64,000 bases of DNA. It comes from Holothuria scabra (lineage: Eukaryota; Echinodermata; Holothuroidea; Aspidochirotida; Holothuriidae). The position numbers and the translations under genes were made by a program. Numbering within the stretch: the stretch's first letter is position 1; every line of letters starts with the position of its first letter. The stretch is taken from contig CM074188.1 of assembly GCA_037179385.1 (NCBI GenBank), positions 27,917,318-27,981,317 of the forward strand. The letters are read 5' to 3'. Below are positions 1 through 11,600 of this stretch, in pieces. Under the pieces are notes generated by a model. That model saw nothing but the letters and a program-made list of their open reading frames with translations, searched no databases and was not told the origin of the DNA.

Positions 1-254
1 TAGATGTCTCCCATAAAGTAATTGCCTCTATAAGTTATCATTTTTCAGGAAATGACATTAAAACAGCTGATTTTGGAATAGACTAAACAGACTTAATTTT
101 TAATGAACACATATTGTCAGCTATGTACTGCACTGTCATACAAATAAGTAATGAAGACATTTGAATGTCAGTGACCTCGTTTTAGCGAAACACATCTTGA
201 GACTGAGTTTTGAGAGCGAGTTGAAAAAAAGTGCATCTCGTCTCATGACTGTTT

Positions 255-505
255 GATGGGGTTTCAGTGCTCAGTTTCAAACCCATTGGCTTAATTCAGG
301 CCTGCCACAGCTTTTTTTTTTCCAGTTGTGGCTCTCTGGCTTACTTTCCCTACTCCAGAGCTCGAGCTGATAACCAAGCACAATGGCAGAAGGTTCCACA
401 TTTCAAGGCTCAGTATGACCCAGCCAGGGTTTGAAAGCCGGACCTCCCGGCTGCAAGCCAAATGATCTAACAATTTGACCATGCAGTCGGTATCTCTTTG
501 CTCAT
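255..505 (-). mobile_element. tRNA-derived SINE, copy 1
   Basis: Read on the minus strand it begins with a tRNA-like head: A-box-like GGTCAAATTGTTAGATC and B-box-like GGTCCGGCTTTCAAACCC near 430-490. A body follows with GGAACCTTCTGCCATTGTGC and the end ...TGGGTTTGAAACTGAGC. The same body recurs at 13034, 14105, 28668, 30560 and (plus strand) 53888. Confidence 0.75.
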
Positions 506-3409
506 AGAAATGAACTAAACACTGCCTTATCACTTAGTCTAAGGAAATAAATTAATCGGCTTTCATCTTCTATAAAAGCAATATAACAGTCACCAAAGAA
601 CAATTGGCACTGTAGTTGTCCATTAATTCCAGGATAAAGAAATAATATTCTTAGAGTTTATATTCACAATGATTACCTAGGGATAGTGAAAACGTACCAG
701 AGCTAAGTACATAACTGGGCAATTCCCCCACTCAATCCACAAGTCCCTCAAAGAAAATACTCTTCTCAAGAAAAGTCACCCAATGTTTCTCTACATATAT
801 GACACAAATTATGGTAAGTCAAAGTTATCCCTTCCCCCAAATATTTTTGAGGAATTCCCACCCCTACTATAGAGCAACATGATAACAATTACAGTAGTAC
901 AGACAAGGACCCTCATGACTGCTAAAAAAGAAATCATCTTTCCCATGATTTTGTTAATTTTTCATTTGGAAATTATGTGTTTCTTTCATACAGTACCTAT
1001 CCATTTGAAAATCTTTGCAGCTGCTGCTGAAACAGTGGCCTATGAAAAGATAACTTTCAATAGTATTGACTACTTTGGTGCTGAGATAAATGTATGTAGA
1101 AAATAAAATAGAAAAAGTTGTATTACACATTGACAAAAAGTTGAAAGGACGATAAGAACTAACTTCCTATTATATCAAGAAAAATGATAACGATAAATCA
1201 GACTGAAGCTCAAACATCTGGAATGGGACTATCTGCATCTGAACCTATTATTGTCAAAGTTGTCATTTATTTAGCAGTCTTTGATCTTTAATCATTCAAG
1301 TCACATTTCATTTCATAAAAACTTTCACTGCAAAGCACTGTGTAATGCACAAAACTATCCATACTGATACCAGCAAAATATTTTCACCAGTCTACACAAA
1401 CAACTGAAGATCAATGACCTCACATAGACAATGACAAGACCAAATGAAAAGTCATTGTATGATCAACCAACAGTACCAACAAAAAAACAAAAGAAATGTC
1501 TTAAAATCATGTAGATGAAATGTCATAATTTGACCTCATCCAGTACGTAATAAAAAAAAAAAATCCTCTTTAGTGACTGCTGAAAACAGTGTGTAGCAAT
1601 AAAAGTAGTTGCTACATTTATAAATTTTGGCTGATATGGGTCTGTTTGTGGCTTTCTTACCATATGCTGCACTTAATCAACCTCTGATATAGATAGCAAC
1701 ATGCTGCTGCCGACACTCACTCTATTCCTTCATTTGCATAATATCGGCAATCGTACCATTGTTAGCAGAAAACCTTTGTGACCACATGCCTACCTGCAAG
1801 TTTCTTAACTCAAGCAGTTTTTTTGAACCTTCACACAAAACGCTATAGGTCAAAACTAAAAGGTCTTTAAAAAAAGTGATCAAAGAAAATGAAACGCTTT
1901 TAAAATTCTGGTGACCATTTCACATCAACACAAATTATGTAGCAAATTAACAGAACTTTTCCATAAATAGATGCTACTGCCCCAAACTATGACAACAGAA
2001 TGACTGTTAAAATTGATGGAATTAAGGGGAAATATTGATGGAATAAAGGAAAAAAAAATATAAAAGATGGGGTGATCAACAAAGGTTCAGCTAAAGCCAT
2101 AATATGTCCTCTTTATTCATAATTTTACAAAGTGTTAACCCTTATCTTTTATCACCTATACCTAATATTCCCCTACACTGTTGTAGTAGTATCAAAAGCT
2201 TTCACTTTCATTGTGAAAGACACACTTTTCGACAAGAGCACTCAAAACACCGCAAACTGGAAGTCTTCAATTAAGCCAGCAAGCACAGAAAACAACGTAA
2301 AGAAAAAAATGCTTTACAAATGGGCAACTGTACAGAATATAACGACTTGAACGGATAAAAAAAAAAGGATTTTACACCACTAAAATCCTTGAAGACACTG
2401 ATGAATCTATGCTGCATGTAAAATGACTGCACAAATGAAGCAGCGACTACCGAGGCACACACGCATATGGAGAGGGGAAGAAAATACCAAAGCCATAACT
2501 GAAGGGATGACAAAAAAAAAAAGAACAGAAAACTTTGTAAAGTAAATACAACCAAAGAGCCTCAATTATTTGAAATGGAAAAAAACATGAAGGGAAGGGG
2601 CAAGGGGCAACGTTAAGTTGTAATTTACCTTTGAAATGCACAACTATATCAGGAATAGAAATATACAAGAGAAAGTTTGGATGAAGAGAAATGAGGGGAA
2701 AAATATCCTAGTGTATCTTTGACAGTGTTTTTCTTCAGAATAGGTACAGTGCTAACAACACACATAAAGGGGAAATAAGAATAAGACTGTCATGAAAACA
2801 TGCTGCCTCAACAATCTTGGAAGATATTGGGAGGGAGAATTTCTTAAAACTTGCTGAAACAGTAAGAACGACTGGTGAATTACAATTTGTTAAAGGCATT
2901 TTTACTTTATAGACAAATAACTCTGAAGTATAAAAAAAATTTTGGAGAGGAACTAATATAGAAACGGGGTATCTTCAGCTGCTCATAAAATTTTAACACA
3001 CCTGTTTTTTTAAAATGGTTCCACCTACCCTTAAAAAACCTAACCGTAACATGAGAGGACAAACACTTGCTGATCCAACTCTCCGTCATACTTTATTTAT
3101 CCAATCAGAGTCAATTCATGCCCTGCCTGGGTATGCTGAGAATCAATTTAACTTGTCACATTGCACACAAAACTTTGTCCGGCAATATGAAGCATTATTT
3201 AAGCAAAAATGAATTTTGACCCCTATCGCAAAGAATTATCCGAGACTGTACTTTGCACTACACAATGGGCAAAAAGTAATTTTTTCAAACTCTTTCAACA
3301 TAATATGGGAACGAAATAAGATTGACTTAAATTATGGATGTTTTCAACATAGAAAGCATGAGCTTTGCTGGATTTTTTCTTAATTTTTTTTTTTTTTTTT
3401 TTTTTTGTG

Positions 3410-3835
3410 CTCCTCACTGCAACATAAAGTATGCTCAATACATCATCTGGTAGCAGGGTATGGCAGCACACATGTGCAGTTTGGCAGCAAAGTTCCATAT
3501 CAATCTAGCATTAGCAGCACAGAATATATCTATTCCACCAGTCATTTATGGAGCAAAAGGTCACTTCCTTACAAGTGTAGTGGTCCTCACTCCACTTGCT
3601 CATTAAACCAGCCTCAACATGTTATCTGGTGACAGGGACTGGCAGTACATGTGTGCAGTTTGGCAGCACAGGTCTGTATCAATCTAACATTAGCAGCACA
3701 GAATATTTCCATTCCTCCAGTAATTTATGCAGCAAAAGATCACTTCCTAATAACTCCAGAAGCTCCCTCCCTCCCTTGTGTGATGGGGCAGGAGACCACT
3801 TCCTCATTAAACCTGTTAACACCCTCTGCCTTTCC
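3410..3835 (+). repeat. 179-bp tandem duplication
   Basis: The block containing TTTGGCAGCA...ATCAATCTA..ATTAGCAGC recurs with a shift of 179 bp (TTGGCAGC at 3481 and 3660), as do CATCTGGT/TATCTGGT and CTCATTAAACC. A partial third unit follows near 3800. Open frames across it in several frames are repeat-derived. Confidence 0.75.
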
Positions 3836-5151
3836 TGTGCCATCTTCAAAAACACAGAATAATTCCTGTAACCACTGTGCAAACATTATTTGAGTATGCA
3901 AATTATGAAGACAGTAGGACAGCATTACTAAACTGAAAGAAAACATGAGGATACATTTAAACTCTGATGGATATATGATCGTTAACAACATTGCCTGCAA
4001 TAAAAAGTTGGCTGTTAATAACCTGTCTAAAGAGTGAATAAAACTATTCCTATTCACAGTGAGAGACATTACTTACTTTTCGTTTGCAACACACTCTCTT
4101 AGCATGTAGCACATTTTATTACAAAACTGGTATCAGAGCTAAAGAGGTTTAGTAGTTGAAAGTTGAGTAAATGCAAAGAGGGTGTATGATAAGTGTGCAA
4201 ACCTAGATTAATAAGCTTTGAACTATTCAGTCAAAACTGAAGGAAAATTGGAAAGGCAGAAAAACATTTTCAAGATCACAAAATCAGTACTGTGACCAGA
4301 TGTCTTTATTTTGGTGGTGGTGGCAATGGGCAAAGCACTGAAAAAAAGGGCAAGCAGAAATAACATCTAAGCCCAGTACCACCATAGGTCAGCACATAGC
4401 AAATGGAGAAAATGTTGGCTAAAAATGTCTCTCAGATTGCCAGAAATGACACCCACAGTCTCTTTTATACAACTAAATCCAGGGTTTGTGTAGTTCTCAT
4501 CTATAACACATTTTTCCCATTTGGGGGGGGGGCAAGCAGGGGGAAGGAATTTGACTAAGACTCAGCAGCCCCCTTGTCTTGCCACTGCACAAAATATTGG
4601 AAGCTTTCTATCTATGCCCAATCTTGCTTCACTGAATTTCAGGCTTGTTTGAATTATTCTGTGTTGTTTGTCCACAATTTAAGCTCTGTATAATGTGTAT
4701 ACCTGCATATGTAGACTTGTCAATTGAACAGGTGAAGAAACTAAAGAGGACAGCTCCAGCCATTTGCAAAATCAAGGTACTAAAGAAACAAAACTTACAA
4801 AACAGAAATAGAAGGTACATTCTCCTTTACACTGTACCTTTTAAATATTAAGGAACTATATTCATGGTTTTCTATGCCACTTAAGGCAACAATAGGAAGG
4901 AAACAATATCATATTCCTTCAATATGTGTACTGATTTTGACCTTACCTTGTATTTTTTTGAAAATATTTCAACTTTCTTGCAAAATCTGTTGATTTGGAC
5001 TACTTTAGCAAGTCCAAACTTTCACACACAAACTATAGTAGACAGCCATCTTGCTATGCCAACAGTAGCGATAATCTACACATGCAGTATGCTCTGTTCA
5101 TGTATATAGGAAGTCTGTGTCCCATTGTTATACCAGCAATTTATTACCTAT

Positions 5152-5407
5152 AAAGGAATCTGATCAGTGCTTGTGTTTTGTGACTGTAGGCAGCCATTAG
5201 TGGCATCCCCCAGCCTTAAATTGACTTCACTTACTGTCTACATGAATTTCAAACCATCACATTCAGTGAAATTGAAGGAATCAAGATACAATTTAGTGTA
5301 CAACAATCTATGATACAGGTAAGCAAGAAAATTGAAAGATTAAAAGGTGATAGACCTCAGTTATGGCTGACTGAAATAAGACCATCACTTGCTGTCCAGA
5401 TCTATAT
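5152..5407 (-). mobile_element. Foldback MITE, AGACAAATCTG family (inverted copy)
   Basis: The ends are a degenerate inverted repeat (AATCTGATCAGTGCT and CTGTCCAGATC). The interior matches the copies at 26038 and 27443 in reverse (CAGGTAAGCAAG..., ATGGCTGACTGAAATAAGACCATCACTTG). It is flanked by a roughly 45-bp direct repeat (5104-5150 and 5405-5450). It lies less than 100 bp from RASA1 exon N. Confidence 0.6.
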
Positions 5408-5496
5408 AGGAAGGTTGTGTACCAATGTTATACCGACAATTTATTACCTATTCGACTGATTCAAACCATCGCAATGATAAACATATTTGCTCTAAC

Positions 5497-5659
5497 CTTC
5501 TCTTTGGATTTCTCTTCTGTTGAGGTTTTCTAGCAGAGATAATTCCTTCTGTTCATGTCTAAAGATATCCAGCAATATACTGGCCAGATGAGATCTGTCT
5601 TTGGCACAGGCTTCTTCCAATGCAAAGATGGTTTGGTAGTCAGGATCATTTAGGATAAG
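5497..5659 (-). CDS. RASA1: RASA1 exon N: start of RasGAP domain
   Basis: 163 nt, acceptor TTGTAAG|CTTATC, donor GAAG|GTTAGA. It encodes LILNDPDYQTIFALEEACAK, then DRSHLASILLDIFRHE and LLENLNRREI, matching the opening helices of the human GAP domain. It ends in phase 1, immediately before the segment that in human contains TLFRATT with the catalytic arginine finger; that next exon was not found in 1-5496. Confidence 0.94.
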
Positions 5660-8600
5660 CTTACAAAAAAAGGTGGGATAAAGGCGGAAAAAAGTTAAAT
5701 GAACCTCATGCATATAAAAATCTTCACAGAAATGACAAATTTCACAGTTGCAAATTCATTATCAATTTTCAAGCTCATCCCTTCTTAATGTTATATAGGG
5801 ACTAAAGATGGACATGCTAGGGCACAGCTTTTGAGAAGTACCAGGCCTTGAGTTTTGAGGTATGCAAGCACAATTTGGACACCATCACTCTCTCCTCAAA
5901 ACACTGAGTAGGAGTGAGATTTTGTGTACACCTAGATGAAGATTTGGAGCTACTATGAATCAATTAAAGTTTAATAAAACAGCACACCTACCACACCCCT
6001 TAATTTCCTGAGGAGTGTGATATGTAGCAAACCTGGAAAATCTAAAACTCAAGGCCTGAAGTATACTTAAAGATGACATCTTTTATATGTGTAGCAAAGT
6101 TCTAAGGATTTATTGCCAATTTTTCTTACATTTCTAGTATCAAACTTGCTTGTTGACAAACCACCAATGCATTTTGTTCTCAAGCTCCAAAACATTCATA
6201 AGTTTTCCTTACATACGCATGAAAATCATTCCTATTAAAATAAATAAAGTCAGAGTATGGTATGAAAAGTAGTTTAGAGTATACTTACATTTTTTAATGG
6301 CTCATACTCCTTTAATGGCATCAAAGTTTCTTGAAGATATTGGGCCCTTGCTCTTATAGAGCCTGTGTCCCCTCTTAGTGTTGTTGAAACATTCAGCAAA
6401 GGATACCACTCATCAAGAAATTGGCCGTTGGGTAATCTATGTAATAGGACGGTTGCTCTGAATATGGGTACAGACTTGGCCCTCTTGGCACCATTGTAAA
6501 TATCTAATGTGAAGGAATCTATGTCGTCTGGGAAATCACTGAAACAAAATGAAATTCATGTGAAAAAAACAAAATGTAAATAAATCAACATATAAAAAAA
6601 AAAAACCTTTGAAAGATACCAAAATTTAACATATGGTGGAGAAGCTGATGTTATATTCCCAGGTAAAGCATACCGAAGACTTTAATCCCTTTGCTACGCA
6701 TAGTTTCACTGCGAAACCATGAATAGCTCCCTGAATAGCTCTTTACAAACATATGGAGTGTAACTATGCTTTGCACATGGAATAGGCTTGAAGAGGAGAT
6801 GATTTTACATATGTGTACCCCTCTTGGGCTATAACAAATGCAGATATGGCAGCCCCCCAAAACTTAGTTTTTCACAGAACCTGTACATAGGTACTGTGTA
6901 TATGTAATGTACTATACAGCTCAGTATGTTAGATGGAGTTTTACGACCCAGTTTCCAACTATAGCCCAGTATGGGGGGATTAACAATTCCATAGCAAAAG
7001 GGTTCAAAATGGAAACTGCTGCCAATGTGTGTTATGGTCCGCATATACAAATGAGAAGAAAAACAATCCAGTGAACCACAACCCCAAAAATAGGCTGTGG
7101 GTACTGCCAGATTTAAAGGGAAATACTGCGTTTAAAATGTTCCAACATAGGGTTCAATGAAAATAGCTCAAAACATCATCAAACCATTCATTATCAACCA
7201 TACATCCCTACAATAGCTTCATCTCCTCAAAATATTATGAACAAAAAGAGTTATGAAAGTTGCACCATTTGAAATGTTGAAAGTTTCGGTGAACAAATTA
7301 ATCTCTAGCAACAAATAACTGAATTTCAATCTTAAGGAAACTTATTTCTTGAAAAAAAGACCACCATCCTGCATTATTGTTTATCACTTATCACTCTATG
7401 TCAATAAATATTGATTTAAAAAGGAAGAAATTTTCTTGTAAAACAAATGCAATTTTTTCACTCTATGTCAATAAATATAGATTTGAAAAGGAAGAAATTT
7501 TCTTGTAAAACAAATGCAATTTTTTCACTCTATGTCAATAAATATAGATTTGAAAAGGAAGAAATTTTCTTGTAAAACAAATGCAATTTTTTCACTCTAT
7601 GTCAATAAATATCGATTTGAAAAGGAAGAAATTTTCTTGTAAAACAAATGCAATTTTTTCACTCTTTGTCAATAAATATCGATTTGAAAAGGAAGAAATT
7701 TTCTTGTAAAACAAATGCAATTTTTTCACTCTTTGTCAATAAATATCGATTTGAAAAGGATGAAACTTTCTTGTAAAAAAAAATGAAATATTTCCCTTTA
7801 ATGGGAAAATTGGAAGTTGAGGTGTACCACTTTATCTAACTAATTCCCTAAGTACGTAGGTTTGTTCTATGCCTTAAATCAAATAATAAATACAGAACAG
7901 CAGTTGAGAAGATGAAATAAATACATAGCTTTGAACTTAGATTCAGTCATTTTGTCCAAGTCTTGTACAAACAATCAGTTCAGTTTTAAATGTGTTTTAC
8001 AGACACTGACCAAAAACCACAAGGATATGATAGTGATAAAAGAAACAATGAGTCTTCAAACAGGAAGTTTTTTAAGGTTTCTTCATTTGATGGGGTCAAA
8101 TACCATTGTTTTTTACCCTTTTTTTTTTCCAAGAAAAACTAAAGGATTTTCAATTTATCTAAGTGAGAAATTTAAAATATTGATGTATGCAGACATATCT
8201 ATTGTTCCCCTAATCTGATGTTGTATGGGAATCAGATGTTGTATGTGAAATCTGCCACTGCCTACGTTTGTGATCAGCTAACAAGATTAAAGATGTATAT
8301 ATATTGCTGGATCGGCCCAAAGGGGAAAAATCAGTGTATCGTCAGAATGTTAAGGAGAAAATATGATAATAGAAAACATAGGAATATATATTTCCCTATG
8401 CATTTTGGGATATACATACAAACTATTTTAATGGCCCCTGATTCACTGTGTTAATGGATACATGAACGTAAGTTGGTATACACAAAAGTAATTACATGTA
8501 CTACCTATTGTATTAATACACAGGAATTTACTAAAAGGTTGCATATTCCCATTACAATGTGCCAAAATGTTAAGGTGTAACAGTTTCTTCACCCTATGGC

Positions 8601-11600
8601 TATAAATTCGCCCAAAAGTCCAATTTTTCAGACGATTTTTCCTATAATCCTCAGTTTGCAAAGTATATATGCAATCAAAACAGCTGTTTTCCCGAACAAT
8701 GGTGGCTTAGGGACTTCTGATATATAATTATTGCAAACGATGAATAACTTTTACTGTTCTCAAGATATCTTCAATTTTTTTTAGCATTTTTCAGATTTAC
8801 AAGAAGCTATGCAAAGATTATGATCAGGATTATCGCATGGTTTGTATTACTTTAGTTCATCCTTCATTTTTTATCTGTTTATGAACTCAACTACTACTTA
8901 CTAGTTCCATACTTACAAGAAACATTTTCAAAGAAGCTACAGAAATCTTCCAAAATAAAACCCTCAGTGCATGCAAACATTTAAACTGTTCTTTAAAGTA
9001 AATGAAGATTATCAAACAACCAGGATAATTTAACACACATCTCACAGGTCCCTCTCTCTAAATCACAAAATATGAACATGTAGTTCATGTATATTCATGT
9101 AGTAAATGCAAAAACAGCTACTGTCTTGTAAACCTCTCAATAATTGAATGATTTTGTGAGGAATTATGATAACCACTTTTAACATTTATACTGCTTTTTG
9201 AACATATACAGAAGTATGCCATTTAAAAGTCCATGCACATCTCAGTGACTATTTCAAAAAAAGTTGAGGAGAGCTTACATCTCTTCCTCCATATCTTCAC
9301 TCCATGCATTTTATGATGTACTGCATTTTTGTTTGAGTAGCAATGTGTATGCCACAAACTAATGGGAAGGAAGAACATGCTTGCCAACATTGTCATCTAA
9401 GATATGTTATGTAGCAGATGATCCATGGTGCACAATACATGCACAAGTGCAACTTTCATGGTTTCATTTTGGGACTTTTCGATTTCAGGATGGTAAATAA
9501 AGAGGATGAAACATGCAGCAAAACACTGTGCATGAGCAGAAGCAAACATTCCTCTGTCCTGTTGGTCTTCAAAATGATCGTCCAAGTTGACAATCAGTCT
9601 AGAAACAGGAAGGTACATTGATTGTCATGGTAATTTCCCTTGTACCGTCATCTTCAAAACCAAAACACCTTCCCTGTCCTGTTGCTCTACTGTCCTGAAC
9701 TGAAAAGTAGCTAATGATTGGAGAGTGCCAAACTCCTCCTTTCCTTCCTAATTATTCACTACATATGAGGAGGAAATCACGTAAGTTTGTGTCAAGGTTA
9801 GTGTTCTTTTTGCCAAACTGCAGCTTTGAGATTTTCAAATCATCTTAGTGTTAAGACATTTTCAATATTTAAAAGTAGAAAATCAGAACATTCTGATTTT
9901 GTGGCTTTAAAAGCTCAGACAATGTAACAGTAAGGCTTGAAACCAAACAGTAGGCAAGAATGGCATGATCATGAAACAACTGTGTTTACCAATATGACAA
10001 CTTTGAACTTACTCAAACATAAACTCTTCATCCCAAACAGGGTCAGGAGGCTGCTGTACAGGAGTCCTTGCTACTTTGATTTCGTTTAACGAAACAACAC
10101 AGTAAGGATGTGATAATACTTTTGGTGGAATCTTATGAGCTTCTAGAATATGGAGTTTGAGACTCTTCAACTGCTTCACCCCTCTCTTTTTCTGCGTCCT
10201 CTGAGTTATGGTGGGCCACACTGCTCTACTGCAACAAGACCTTAAAGCTTCTATCCATTCCTGTATTGTGAAAGTAAACAAAAATACCAACATAAGCACC
10301 AAACTACATCACTTAATGTACAGCTCATCAACCTTAAAACCCTTGAAAGATTGTTCCACTGTGCAAAGCAAACATTCTGGTCAGATGTTTGGTATTCGTA
10401 TTTCTTGGACAAGCATATCCATTTTCATATTGGATGTTGAAAGAAGAAGAAGATGGAAGTGCTTTTGTGCTGCAGCATGTACAATCTTTCAATGGTGCAC
10501 CACTACACATGTAAGCCTGTATTGGTATATTTTCTTCCGTTTTCACTTCTACAATGGCTGCATCCACATTAGCATTTCTACTCAAGAGGCAAAGAGCCAT
10601 GATATCAGTGTTATATAACTCAAGTCAGAAGGAACAAAAAAAAAAACACATTTTTCTGAAAATCAGTTCCACAGGGGAACGAAAGCTACATTCCTTTAAT
10701 TTGTCAGTTGACTGGTTAACAGCAGATTACATTATAAAATGACTTCAACTTATTAATTATTATTAATAACTACAGCCATTAAGAGAAATCAGGTGACCAA
10801 ACTCTGCAACAACCCTAAACATGATTGCAGGCCTCGATTTTCAGGAAAGTTTATGGTTGTCCTTCGGGCAACCATTTCACTAGTTTTGGTTGTCCACAAT
10901 GACATTTGGTTGTCCGAAACCTCTGCACACAATTACAAAACAGTAATTGTGTTCATGTATTATTGGTCTTGAAGAAAAAGCTAGGATGTTTGAGAAACAG
11001 AAACACTTCAAGTCTGAAACATGGTAGACGGAAAAAGTTGAGTTTATCAGTCAGCTTTAAAATTCTTACAATTTCTTATTTTCTTATAATTCTTCAATCT
11101 GAGAGAAACATGGTTGTCCATGAGACAACCAACCTTAAACTTTTGGTTGTCCAAATGAAATTTTAGTTGTCCCGGACAATTGGACAACCATGAAAATCAA
11201 GCCCTGCATGAAGAAAACCAACAGCAACATGCATTCATCGGACCATACCTCGCTAAGTTGCTGCGTTTCTGCATTGAGGTAGAACACTTCCATATCATTT
11301 GTAACTTTGACTACGATTTGAAAGCAATTGGGTTGATTAAACAAGCTTTCATGGACTGTGTACACTGACGCATACCCCAGATCAATTACACCTCTTGGCT
11401 TGGTGCGCTGCAGAAAGAACAGAAAGGATGAATTTTTTATTATTTACAATCTCTGTCATTGTCTTCAGTTTTAATCAGGGTTCCCACACTTCGAAGTACT
11501 GAAATTCAAGGCTTACTCTAGACTTTTTAAAGACTAAAACTATGGAAATATTTAGCACTGAAAAAAAAGAAACTCTGTACACAGGCATGGTCTTTAAGTG

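Larger units (their letters stand above)
1..5496. other. Intron or 3' side of RASA1, no exon recognised
   Basis: I looked on the minus strand for the next RasGAP exon (the TLFRATT and EQYMK motifs) and did not find it. The interval holds a SINE copy (255-505), a 179-bp duplication (3410-3835), a MITE copy (5152-5407), long A or T runs (for example 3384-3406) and otherwise unremarkable AT-rich DNA. Confidence 0.6.

Noticed and set aside
430..500. Possible tRNA gene on the minus strand
   Set aside because: The A and B boxes belong to a SINE head; the cloverleaf is not intact and the downstream body recurs elsewhere in the window.
4073..4130. Possible next RasGAP exon on the minus strand (AAAAGTAAGT donor)
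   Set aside because: The frame does not resemble the RasGAP segment after NREI and no acceptor of the required phase is visible.
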